A DNA stretch of 64,000 bases from an uncultured Siphonobacter sp. (GTDB lineage Bacteria; Bacteroidota; Bacteroidia; Cytophagales; Spirosomataceae). The notes under the pieces are model-generated. The model searched no databases and was not told the DNA's origin. It saw only the letters and a list, made by a program, of their open reading frames with translations. The stretch covers positions 248,001 through 312,000 of the forward strand of contig CAJYIW010000004.1 of NCBI GenBank assembly GCA_913775095.1, read 5' to 3'. Shown here in pieces: positions 35,059 through 43,554 of the stretch (position 1 is its first letter; every line of letters starts with the position of its first letter). Both the position numbers and the translations under genes were made by a program.

Positions 35059-37461
35059 CTAAAAATCGACTTTATAATAAAACAAAGGCAGAAAACCGAG
35101 CTGATATTGTCGCTTGAGGTAACGCTCAGAGGGGGTCTGACCGGGCACGGGAACGAAGGTAACCCCCAGGACGTTCTGCCGTCCGCTCACGTTAATGAGA
35201 TCAAGAGCCAGCTCATGATTCAACCCCAGAGCATTTTTACGAAAGCCCAGCTTCAGATCCATTCGGAAGTAATCCGGAAACTGCTGGGTGTTGCGAAGCT
35301 GATCTTCGAAAATAACTTCGCGTTGCAGGAGGGAGGCCTCCACATCCAGCGGGCCGTAGCGTCGGCCACCGGCCCAGGTGATTTTTCCCCCGGCCAGCAG
35401 CGTCGTTCGTTTCCGTTTGCCCACGGGCCATTCGCCGCCACCCAGTGCATTCAGGGCAAAGCGTCCGTTGTAATCCGTATTTCTCCAGACCCGGTCGTTT
35501 GCCCGGTATTTAGAGTCGTAAAGGGATGCCGTGAACAGGGCGTAGTAATTCCGGCTGAACTGTTTTTCGAGCGTTAACTCCGCTCCGAGGTTATAGCCAA
35601 TTCCGGTGTTTTCCAGGGAGTCAGGGAAGGCCCGATTGAACGCAGACCCCTGATTGAGTAAGGAAAACGAAGAAGCAGGCCGCACTGAAACCGGGATTCT
35701 GGCGAGCCGCTGGTAATACGTTTCGGCTTTTAAATGCCAGCTGGTACTAAGCCTTCGAGTATATCCCAGCACCCAGTGCTGATTACGGGTCAGCCCCATG
35801 TTCTGATTATACCGCTGGTAATCGTTGCCCACGCGTTTCTGAATGAAGTACGTATAACTGGCCTGAGTCTGGTGGTGCATCCCGTAGGCGAAACTCAGCG
35901 AGGCCCGGTCACTGAGGATATACTGCACCCCTGCCCGCGGATCGAGGCCCTGGGAACTGGAATTTAACGTATACACCAGGGCGTTGAATCCGGCGGTAAG
36001 CGTCAGTCGATCGGAGGCTTTTACTTTTAGCTGGGCGAAAGGCTGAATTAACCAGGCTGAGGTGGCGTAGTCCCAGCGGCGTTCCCAGTAAGGAACCGAA
36101 AAACGCGGGGGTTCTCTCCGAATGCTGTCTACATCGCTGTAATCAAAACGATCCAGATAAAAGCCGGTTTTCAGGGTTACGGAAGCCCCTATTTTTCTGG
36201 TAAGGGTGGAATTGATGGAACTGCGGGCGTCTCTGAAATCGTATCCCATGCTGTAATGCCTGCCCGTCATTAGTCCCGAAGCCGCGTAATCAATCAGGTC
36301 GTGATTGGCCCAGCTTCGTAAGCGGCTATGCGAAACGACCGTTCGCAGATACGTACTGGTATTAATCGGAAAGTCGTGCTTTATGCCCACCGTATAACTC
36401 GAGGATCGGAAATACTGATCGCGGTCTTTATCGGCGTAGAGATCCTGCTGAAGGTCTTCATTTTTCGAAACCACAATGTCGATGGCACTGGTTCCGCCGA
36501 TGCCGAATACGGCAAAGGTTCCGGCCTTCGCCGTGGGGAAGTTGAGTTTAAAGGTTACATCCTGATAGTTGGGGACGGCGGAGGTACCGATCTGAATGCC
36601 CAGCTTCTGAAAGACATAGAGCGTGGAATAGCGGTAAGCCACGAGAAAGGACGAACGGTTTTTTCGTGAAATCGGACCTTCCAGCACGCCTTCCAGTCCT
36701 AAAAGTCCCGCCTGAAGGGTGCCTTCCACTTTTTCGTTGTTACCCGCACGAAGACTCAGATCGAAGACTCCGGCCAGTGCATTGCCGTATTCGGCGGGAA
36801 AAGCTCCGGTGAAAAATTCAGAGTTACCCAGGGTTTTACTGTTCAGCATGGTAACTGATCCACCCTGACTGCCGGGAATCACGAAGTGGCTGGGGTTGGG
36901 AATATTGACCCCTTCCAGTCGCCACAGCAATCCCTGCGGTGAATTACCCCGGATCACGATATCATTACGGGAGTCGTCAGAGCCCTGCACCCCGGCAAAA
37001 TTGGAGGCCATCCGGGCCGGATCATCGCGGCTGGCGGCATAACGTCCGGTTTCTTCCACGGAAAAGGGCTGCGAACTCAGGAGGGCCATTTCATTTTTGG
37101 GCGTATTTCTTCCGGTAATCCTTACCTCGTTGAGCTGACGGGCCACAGGTTCCAGTTCAATGGCGAGAATCGTTTCTTTCCCGCTGACAATAATGAGGTT
37201 ACTGAGGGTCTTCGGGGTATAGCCTACGCTGGACACCTGAAAGGTTCGCCTGCCGACGGGTACGCTGGTCAGTCGGAAATACCCCTCCTGATCACTGATG
37301 ACCCCTGAAGCAGAGCTGGAATCCTGAACGATGCGGAAGGTTGCTCCGGGTAAGGGAGATTTGGTTTCCGTATCCATAATGCGTCCCCGTACGGTTTGCG
37401 TCAGTTGTTGAGCCCGGGAAACCTGAGTAATCAAGAGCAGTAAAAGGTAGATGTTTTTCAT
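35059..37461 (-). CDS. TonB-dependent receptor with carboxypeptidase-like N-domain (not SusC class)
   Basis: An 800-residue outer-membrane receptor. Signal peptide to about residue 17 (SRAQQ), carboxypeptidase-D regulatory-like domain at 22-105 (GRIMDTETKSPLPGATFRI, SVGYTPKTL), plug at about 115-240 (SRDDPARMASNFAGVQG, DIVIRGNSPQGLLWRLEG), then a barrel to the C-terminal KVDF. There is no SusD partner, so it belongs to the stand-alone group that often imports metal chelates or small ligands. The downstream neighbour is a repeat protein; the upstream ABM gene may be co-transcribed (gap of 58 bases). The ligand is unknown. Confidence 0.9.
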   Translation of the reverse strand: MKNIYLLLLLITQVSRAQQLTQTVRGRIMDTETKSPLPGATFRIVQDSSSASGVISDQEGYFRLTSVPVGRRTFQVSSVGYTPKTLSNLIIVSGKETILAIELEPVARQLNEVRITGRNTPKNEMALLSSQPFSVEETGRYAASRDDPARMASNFAGVQGSDDSRNDIVIRGNSPQGLLWRLEGVNIPNPSHFVIPGSQGGSVTMLNSKTLGNSEFFTGAFPAEYGNALAGVFDLSLRAGNNEKVEGTLQAGLLGLEGVLEGPISRKNRSSFLVAYRYSTLYVFQKLGIQIGTSAVPNYQDVTFKLNFPTAKAGTFAVFGIGGTSAIDIVVSKNEDLQQDLYADKDRDQYFRSSSYTVGIKHDFPINTSTYLRTVVSHSRLRSWANHDLIDYAASGLMTGRHYSMGYDFRDARSSINSTLTRKIGASVTLKTGFYLDRFDYSDVDSIRREPPRFSVPYWERRWDYATSAWLIQPFAQLKVKASDRLTLTAGFNALVYTLNSSSQGLDPRAGVQYILSDRASLSFAYGMHHQTQASYTYFIQKRVGNDYQRYNQNMGLTRNQHWVLGYTRRLSTSWHLKAETYYQRLARIPVSVRPASSFSLLNQGSAFNRAFPDSLENTGIGYNLGAELTLEKQFSRNYYALFTASLYDSKYRANDRVWRNTDYNGRFALNALGGGEWPVGKRKRTTLLAGGKITWAGGRRYGPLDVEASLLQREVIFEDQLRNTQQFPDYFRMDLKLGFRKNALGLNHELALDLINVSGRQNVLGVTFVPVPGQTPSERYLKRQYQLGFLPLFYYKVDF

Positions 37462-37519
37462 AGGCCAGCAACCAGGGAAAGTTCAGGGGGGGAATCTCTT
37501 GTGTGAGGCAAAATAAAGG

Positions 37520-38041
37520 TCAATCCGGCCGGAGCCATTTTCTGAAAAGCCGGGTCATAACCGGCATCACAACCCAGGTTAATAAGCCTACCATCGCGGC
37601 TGCCACCGTCGCCAGGCGGAGCAGGGCGGGGGCATTGCTGAGGAGAGGCCCGAGGGTATAGGATAAAAATACACTCGTTGGGAATACGCCGCCCAAAGTA
37701 ACCACTGCCATTTTCCAGCGAGGCGGAGCTACGGGGTTTCTGAACCAGGCTTCCAGACCCCTCAGTTGCCGGTAGATGGGTTCTTCCGTCAGGGTAGAAG
37801 CGTAGGCTTCCCATTCCCTAAACAGGGGAGACTGGTAAAAGGCATCGCGTTCAGCCTCGTCGGCGAAGGTCCTTAAAATGCCAATCTCCCGCTGATCCGT
37901 GCCCGGAAGCGGACTGATCATAGCTGCTCCCTGCACACCACCGTGCAGGAAAGATTCGCCGAGAAACCGACGTAATGAATCCTGAAATTCTTTTTCTTTT
38001 CCGGGTAATACCCGGCGGGTAATGGCAACGTGAATGGGCAT
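37520..38041 (-). CDS. ABM-domain protein with C-terminal membrane helices
   Basis: 173 residues. The N-terminal about 95 residues form an antibiotic-biosynthesis-monooxygenase (ABM, dimeric alpha/beta barrel) domain: HVAITRRVLPGKEKEFQD, then QREIGILRTFADEAERDAF. Two membrane helices follow (about 108-128 and 138-160). This fused ABM-plus-membrane form recurs in bacteria without a settled function. It lies just upstream of the TonB-dependent receptor on the same strand. Confidence 0.78.
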   Translation of the reverse strand: MPIHVAITRRVLPGKEKEFQDSLRRFLGESFLHGGVQGAAMISPLPGTDQREIGILRTFADEAERDAFYQSPLFREWEAYASTLTEEPIYRQLRGLEAWFRNPVAPPRWKMAVVTLGGVFPTSVFLSYTLGPLLSNAPALLRLATVAAAMVGLLTWVVMPVMTRLFRKWLRPD

Positions 38042-38282
38042 ACGAGTGGCCAGATTGCGTTTGTAGCGGAAAGCTAATCGCCAGTTACCAAAAAAACACC
38101 TCGACCATTTTCTTTTTTATCAGGGACTGAAAGCAACGGCAACAGGCCGGGAAAAAAGGCACCTGTTTCTGGGCAGTATGGATGAAGATTCTGTAACTGA
38201 GTAGTAATGAAATTAGAATTATACGCGAACATGGATGAGATAAGTTTTAACTTTAAACCAAAGCTTAGCTCTATTCCTGCAG

Positions 38283-38918
38283 ATGAAAAGATATTTCTCC
38301 GTTCCGCTCGTTACGGGAGCAATTTTTGCTGTGTTTTCTTCCTGCTCTAAACCGGACCAGGTGGAACCGCAGGAGCCTCTCCCTTCGCTATATGAGTTAG
38401 AAAAGATTCGCTATTATGAAGCTGTTCCAGCGTCAATGGATACCTTAATCCTGAAATTGAAAGGCGGGAGTGTCAGTAACGCCGGAGAAGGTTTTTCTAC
38501 GCAAACCTTCGAAAGTAGTTTTGAGGAGTTAACGAAAACTTCCCTTTTTGAAATCACGAATAAACCTGCCTTGCCCGCCGATGTAAAGCTGGAAACACTG
38601 GCGGTAAGTGTTCCCGAGCGTTGGCAGGGGAATGAGGCATACGCGTATTTTCCGGAGAAATTTGCGTTGCATTCAGCCGAACAGCAGAAACCCTACGGGG
38701 CTTACAGGAAAGAAACCCTTTCTATCAAGGTTCCCCCTAAATCTGCCATTAGTGTAGATCGTCAGATTGAAGCGTATCGTCTGACCTGTTCCTTTACGGC
38801 AGTTCTGGTCAATAAAACGACCGGACAGCAGTTTCCGGTTTCGGGGTACTGGAAAGGCATTTCTCATTACAATAACGCATCCATAAAGCTCACGCAGCGT
38901 TCGTTGGACGCAAAATAA
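38283..38918 (+). CDS. Lipoprotein of unknown function
   Basis: 211 residues with a lipoprotein signal (MKRYFSVPLVTGAIFAVFSSC, Cys21). The mature part looks beta-rich (SIKVPPKSAISVDRQIEAY, TCSFTAVLVNKTTGQQFP). It stands alone, and no known family was recognised. It is probably anchored to the outer membrane facing the periplasm or surface. Confidence 0.7.
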   Translation: MKRYFSVPLVTGAIFAVFSSCSKPDQVEPQEPLPSLYELEKIRYYEAVPASMDTLILKLKGGSVSNAGEGFSTQTFESSFEELTKTSLFEITNKPALPADVKLETLAVSVPERWQGNEAYAYFPEKFALHSAEQQKPYGAYRKETLSIKVPPKSAISVDRQIEAYRLTCSFTAVLVNKTTGQQFPVSGYWKGISHYNNASIKLTQRSLDAK

Positions 38919-39010
38919 AAGGGGCCGTACTTTCCTGATCCAGGCCGTTTAGGCGAATGGGTAGCTGGCACACATCTTTCAGTGGACATGACCTGACTTT
39001 ATAATGATAT

Positions 39011-39436
39011 ATGAACGGACCTAGTTTAGCACCTTTAATCCTGGTAGTAGAAGACGATAGGGACTACATTGATTTACTTGAACGGGGGCATAAACGTAGC
39101 CAAATATCCTGCGAGTTTAAGTTCGTGGAAACGGCAGAAAGTGCCCTGGATTTTCTGAACACGCACAGCTTTAGTCCCAATATCATTCTGCTGGATTATG
39201 ATTTACCCGGTATGGACGGCCTGCAAATGGTGGATGAATTAAAGAAGTCGGTCTGGAAAGCCATTCCAATCCTGATGTTTTCCATCCATAATAATCCCAA
39301 ACTGATTGAAGAAGCGTACCGGAGAGGGATAAATGCCTTCATTCCCAAACCCGAGGAATACGGTTCCATTGTGGAACTATGGAATACCGTCTGTTCCTTC
39401 TGGGGAAATTACGTAAGCCTGCCCAACGTGGCTTAA
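39011..39436 (+). CDS. Stand-alone response regulator (receiver only)
   Basis: A 141-residue CheY/Rcp1-like receiver with no output domain. Acidic pocket Glu14/Asp15/Asp16 (VVEDDRDYI), phospho-acceptor Asp62 (ILLDYDLPGMDG), Lys113 (FIPKPEE). The C-terminal extension reads LWNTVCSFWGNYVSLP. A paralogue with the same extension lies at 61388 beside a PAS histidine kinase. It is monocistronic and followed by a strong terminator. The cognate kinase is unknown. Confidence 0.92.
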   Translation: MNGPSLAPLILVVEDDRDYIDLLERGHKRSQISCEFKFVETAESALDFLNTHSFSPNIILLDYDLPGMDGLQMVDELKKSVWKAIPILMFSIHNNPKLIEEAYRRGINAFIPKPEEYGSIVELWNTVCSFWGNYVSLPNVA

Positions 39437-39465
39437 TACCCCGTTTTGGTCCAGGGGTTACTAAC

Positions 39466-39504
39466 AAAAACGGTCAACGAAATACTACTTCGTTGACCGT
39501 TTCT
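39466..39504. terminator. Bidirectional intrinsic terminator
   Basis: AAACGGTCAACGA (39468-39480) pairs with TCGTTGACCGTTT (39490-39502), between the receiver gene and the convergent small gene at 39527. Confidence 0.85.
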
Positions 39505-39526
39505 GCTGGCGGAACTATAGATCTTC

Positions 39527-39808
39527 TTACGCAAAATAGCTAACGCGTTGCACCTGCTCGGTGGGATACCAGCTGGAATCACGACGACGGACGGCTTCCG
39601 CAATCGTGGCTAATTGCTTCTTATTTAAATCCTCTGAATAAGCTGCCTCCAAATGCATCGACTGGTTCTGACCGTCGTAGATACCTACGGCTTGCCGCTT
39701 GGGATCTGACTCTAATAAATCAACAATGCGTTGAGCATCGCTCAGGTTCTGACAGGGGACGTGCTGGTACTGACCTTTGAGTAAATATAAAACAGAATAA
39801 CGTTTCAT
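39527..39808 (-). CDS. Small cytoplasmic protein of unknown function
   Basis: 93 residues, no signal peptide: MKRYSVLYLLKGQYQHVPC, then SDAQRIVDLLESDPKRQAVG and YDGQNQSMHLEA. Alternating strands and helices suggest a compact alpha/beta domain. No family was recognised. It is monocistronic and convergent with the receiver gene. Confidence 0.55.
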   Translation of the reverse strand: MKRYSVLYLLKGQYQHVPCQNLSDAQRIVDLLESDPKRQAVGIYDGQNQSMHLEAAYSEDLNKKQLATIAEAVRRRDSSWYPTEQVQRVSYFA

Positions 39809-40234
39809 GTGATGGGTAGTTTATAGGGTATTCAAATGGGAAAAGTCCTAATTGTTTAGCAAAGTAACGAAGTAAAAATGAGAAAAGTTTAAACGCTTAA
39901 ATGCAAAACCGGGGTTTAGTAAAAGTTCTTTACACGATCCAGTGATAATAGTAGTAAAGTACAATTTATGATAATTAATTATGATTTTTTTTATTGAAAA
40001 GACGGGCTTGCCCCTAAAAACGTCTAAGGATGCGGGTTACGGGTGAGTAACTACTCCTGACTAAGAGTCTAGTTACGAAGAAATCAGTCAGAGCTTTTAT
40101 TTAATTAAGTAAATAATGGTATTGTACAATTTGTGGATTTCATGCAAATGCTTCCTGGTATAAAGAAAGTAAAGGGCCGGGGTAAGGAGATGTCGTCTAG
40201 TTTCAGAAAACGAACTTAAGGAATAGCGTTGGTT
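39809..40234. other. Intergenic region before the pectin methylesterase
   Basis: An AT-rich 426-bp spacer without a supported gene. It presumably holds divergent promoters for the small gene at 39527 and the esterase; no clear TAnnTTTG box stands out. Confidence 0.4.
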
Positions 40235-41209
40235 ATGAACAGATTTTTAGGGGTAGTAGTAGGGGTCCTGGCTGGTCTGACGGCAGCAGGTCAGAAGCAG
40301 AAACTAACGGTAGCCCCGGATGGGAGCGGCGATTATACAACCGTGCAGAAAGCTCTGGCGGCGGTGCCGGCGGGTAACAAACTTCGGATGACGATCTACA
40401 TCAAAAAAGGCATTTACAAAGAAAAACTGAGGCTGGACTCAACTCAGCATCGGGTAACGCTGGTGGGGGAAGATGTACGAAACACAATTTTGACGTTCGA
40501 CGATTATTCCGGAAAAATGAGTCCATCAGGGCAGCCCTTCCGGACGTTTTCATCCAGCACCTTTACCATCAAATCAAACGATTTCAGGGCCGAAAACCTG
40601 ACCTTCGAAAACTCCGCCGGACCCGTGGGGCAGGCCGTCGCCGTGTACGCCCCGGGAGACCGAATCGTATTCTATAACTGTCGCTTTCTGGGTAATCAGG
40701 ATACGCTCTACGTGGGTATGCCGGGAGAATACGGCCGGCATTACTACAAGGATTGTTACATCGAAGGCACCATCGATTTCATTTTTGGCTCGGCAACAGC
40801 GGTATTTGAGAACTGTACGATTTTCAGCAGGAAAGGCAGTAATTACATCACGGCCGCTTCAACGCCCAAAAATGAATCCTGGGGGCTGGTTTTTCTACAG
40901 TGCAGAATAACGGGTGATATGCCGGAACACAGCGTGTACCTCGGCCGGCCCTGGCGGGAGTACGCCCGAACGCATTTTATTCAATGTTATCTGGATAAAC
41001 ATATTAAACCCGAAGGCTGGCATAACTGGGATAAACCCGAAGCGGAAAAGACCGCCCATTACGGAGAATACGAAAACTACGGCCCGGGAGCGAACCCCAC
41101 GGATCGCGTAAAATGGTCCCATCAGCTTGAATCTCCCCGTCACCTTTATACCCCGCAGAAAATTCTACAGGGTAAGGATCGCTGGAATCCTCTGGCATTG
41201 GAGAAGTAA
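40235..41209 (+). CDS. Exported pectin methylesterase (carbohydrate esterase family 8)
   Basis: A 324-residue secreted right-handed beta-helix enzyme that removes methyl groups from homogalacturonan. ATG 40235 gives a signal peptide to about residue 19 (LTAAGQ); a TTG at 40229 is less likely. CE8 motifs are complete: GNQDTL with Asp156 (general acid), DFIFGS with Asp181 (nucleophile) and LGRPW with Arg238/Trp240. Demethylated pectin would be a substrate for the GH28 at 2866. The gene converges on an AraC regulator with no base between the two stop codons. A SusC/SusD pair lies 2.3 kb downstream. Confidence 0.93.
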   Translation: MNRFLGVVVGVLAGLTAAGQKQKLTVAPDGSGDYTTVQKALAAVPAGNKLRMTIYIKKGIYKEKLRLDSTQHRVTLVGEDVRNTILTFDDYSGKMSPSGQPFRTFSSSTFTIKSNDFRAENLTFENSAGPVGQAVAVYAPGDRIVFYNCRFLGNQDTLYVGMPGEYGRHYYKDCYIEGTIDFIFGSATAVFENCTIFSRKGSNYITAASTPKNESWGLVFLQCRITGDMPEHSVYLGRPWREYARTHFIQCYLDKHIKPEGWHNWDKPEAEKTAHYGEYENYGPGANPTDRVKWSHQLESPRHLYTPQKILQGKDRWNPLALEK

Positions 41210-42139
41210 TCAGTGGAACGACTGCCGGTATTGCAAAGGTGAAAGATTGGTTTTATTCCTGAAAAGCTTGTTGAACGATTGAGGATACTCAAACCCAAAC
41301 TGATAGGCGATCTCGCTAACGGATAACTGGGTGCTGGCCAGCAGAATCTTTGATTTTTCAATGAGATGATTCTGAATGTACTGCTGAGCCGATTGTCCCA
41401 CCAGCGAACGGAGCATGTCGCTCAGGTACCCACTCGAAACGTTGATGGCACTGGCGAGTAATTCCACCGTGAGCAGGCCCTGCGTCAGGGCTTTGTTATT
41501 TTCGTAATAGTCGTCAATGAAGTGGTCGATACGGGTTAACAGATCATGGTTGAGGGGTTTACGCGTGATGAACTGGCGATTGTAGTACCGGTTGGCATGG
41601 GTCAGCAACAGCTCAAGATTGGCAAGGATGACCTCCTGACTGAAAGCATCAATGGGCGATTGATATTCGGTTTCAATGTTCTGAAAAATCTTCGTAATCA
41701 TGTGCTCTTCCTTTTCGGAAAGGTGCAGAGCTTCATTGGCGGTATAGTTAAAAAATCCGTAATCCTTTATCTTTTTCGCCAGGGGAAAATTCCGTATGAA
41801 GTCGGGATGAAAAGAGAGGCTGAGGCCTGAGACTTCATACGTTTCTTCACTCTGATTGGTCAGGATTTGATTCGGCGACAGAAAAGACAGCACACCTTCC
41901 TCAAAATCATAGTAACTGTGGCCGTATTTGAATTTGCCTTTAAAGCCTTTTTTTAGCGAAATACAGTAAAAACCCAGCATAAAAGGCTGCATCAGCTCTT
42001 CGGCCTGGTGCATGGAATCCTCCAGCCGAAAGACGGTGACCAAAGGATGGAGCGGTTTGGGTAACTTCAGGATACGGTGTTGCTCCGTAATGCTACCCAT
42101 GTGAAAAGGAGCGTAAGGTGCTTTCATGGGCGAAGGCAT
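41210..42139 (-). CDS. AraC-family transcriptional regulator
   Basis: 309 residues. An N-terminal cupin-like ligand domain (about 20-190; FSYYDFEEGVLSFLSPNQIL region) is joined to two helix-turn-helix motifs at about 215-309 (LLASAINVSSGYLSDML; LSVSEIAYQFGFEYPQSFNK). Starts at ATG 42139 or 42127 are both possible. It lies 41 bases downstream of an aldo/keto reductase gene on the same strand and is probably co-transcribed with it, a common arrangement where the regulator controls the reductase. A role in pectin genes is possible from position only. Confidence 0.9.
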   Translation of the reverse strand: MPSPMKAPYAPFHMGSITEQHRILKLPKPLHPLVTVFRLEDSMHQAEELMQPFMLGFYCISLKKGFKGKFKYGHSYYDFEEGVLSFLSPNQILTNQSEETYEVSGLSLSFHPDFIRNFPLAKKIKDYGFFNYTANEALHLSEKEEHMITKIFQNIETEYQSPIDAFSQEVILANLELLLTHANRYYNRQFITRKPLNHDLLTRIDHFIDDYYENNKALTQGLLTVELLASAINVSSGYLSDMLRSLVGQSAQQYIQNHLIEKSKILLASTQLSVSEIAYQFGFEYPQSFNKLFRNKTNLSPLQYRQSFH

Positions 42140-42180
42140 AGGTTAGGAGCAGAAAGCTGTTTTCTGCTCCCGTTTGTTAG

Positions 42181-43185
42181 TTATTGATTGACCATTTGCA
42201 TACCCGTCTCATCATAACGGTCGCCGGTTGCGGTGCCTAACGGAATGATGCGTTCCAGTTGCTCCAGGTCCTCCGAAGTCAGCGTAACCTCCGCTGCTGC
42301 CAGATTCTGCTCTACGTATTTGATCCGCTTGGTTCCCGGAATGGGCACCACTCCCTGAGATAATACCCAGGCCAACGCCAGCTGCGAAGGAGTAATTCCT
42401 TTCGCCTCGGCCATTTTTTCAAGGTCACGCTGGATCTCCACATTTTTATCAAATTGTTCTCCCTGAAAACGGGGCATGGCAGTTCTGAAATCGTCGGCTT
42501 TCAGGTCAGAGGCACTTTTCAGGACGCCGGTCAGTAAACCTCTGCCCAGGGGTGAATAAGCTACCAGTCCGATGCCCAGCTCCCGTAAAGTGGCCAGGAT
42601 TCCCTGTTCTTCAATGGTGCGTTCAAACAGTGAATACTCCGACTGAACGACAGTTAAGGGATGAATGGTGTGAGCTTTACGAATGGTTTCCGAACCTACT
42701 TCCGATAAACCAATGTATCGAACCTTACCTTCTTTCACTAACTCGGCCATGGCTTCGAGGGTTTCCTCAATGGGCGTCGTGGTGTCGACACGGTGAAGGT
42801 AATACAGATCGATGTAATCCGTTCCCAGATTTTTCAGGGACCGTTCAGCGGCTTTTTTGACGTACTCTTTTTTCCCGTTGATCTTCCAGGTTAGGCTACC
42901 CGTATCGTCAATTTCATAGCCAAATTTAGTACCGATGAGGTAGCGGTCACGGTTGCCTTTAATGGCTTTGGCCACCAGCTGTTCATTGATCAGTGGACCG
43001 TATAAATCAGCCGTATCCAGAAAATTTCCGCCCAGTTCATACGATCGGTGAATCGTGGTGATGGCTTCCGCTTCGTTAGCCCGACCATAAATGTCCATGT
43101 GGGCCATGCCCGTCATGCCCATGCATCCCAGACCGATTTCGGGTACGATCAGACCCTGGGTTCCCAGTTTGATTTGCTTTACCAT
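42181..43185 (-). CDS. Aldo/keto reductase
   Basis: A 334-residue cytoplasmic NADPH-dependent TIM-barrel oxidoreductase. The catalytic tetrad is visible: Asp57 (FLDTAD), Tyr62 (DLYGP), Lys87 (IGTKFG) and the His of DLYYLHRVD (about 131). The C-terminal cofactor motif is WVLSQGVVPIPGTKRIKYVEQ. It resembles the AKR13/YghZ-like group that acts on aldehydes and quinones. It is probably in an operon with the downstream AraC regulator. Confidence 0.93.
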   Translation of the reverse strand: MVKQIKLGTQGLIVPEIGLGCMGMTGMAHMDIYGRANEAEAITTIHRSYELGGNFLDTADLYGPLINEQLVAKAIKGNRDRYLIGTKFGYEIDDTGSLTWKINGKKEYVKKAAERSLKNLGTDYIDLYYLHRVDTTTPIEETLEAMAELVKEGKVRYIGLSEVGSETIRKAHTIHPLTVVQSEYSLFERTIEEQGILATLRELGIGLVAYSPLGRGLLTGVLKSASDLKADDFRTAMPRFQGEQFDKNVEIQRDLEKMAEAKGITPSQLALAWVLSQGVVPIPGTKRIKYVEQNLAAAEVTLTSEDLEQLERIIPLGTATGDRYDETGMQMVNQ

Positions 43186-43554
43186 TGGCTTTTTCGTTGA
43201 TTTTAAATCCAGGGCAAAGGTCTGTCACTGCCGCTGAGCAAAGGTATCCGAATTGCGGATGATTGTATCTGGATTTTCGGCAGTGGGGCAGGAGGAAGAG
43301 TGAAGGCAGGAAGTAATTTGTTAAAAAAAGAACCGCGTGTTCGGAGTCAGAAACTTGAAATTTTAAAAATTATGAATTTTAAAAAGGCCGTTTAAATAGA
43401 AATAAACCAATAAATAGTAGACTTTCATACAAAAATAGATAAAGAATTTACTGGATAGTTTCTAAAATTTCCGTCATGCCTATGCAGGGTATCAGGAATG
43501 ATGATCCTTTTCACGAAGTAGCCCATTCAGGCGACCTAATATAACTTTCTCACT
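43186..43554. other. Intergenic region before the second SusC gene
   Basis: A 369-bp spacer, AT-rich in its middle, between the divergent aldo/keto reductase and SusC genes. No gene is visible and no confident promoter box is recognised. Confidence 0.4.
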
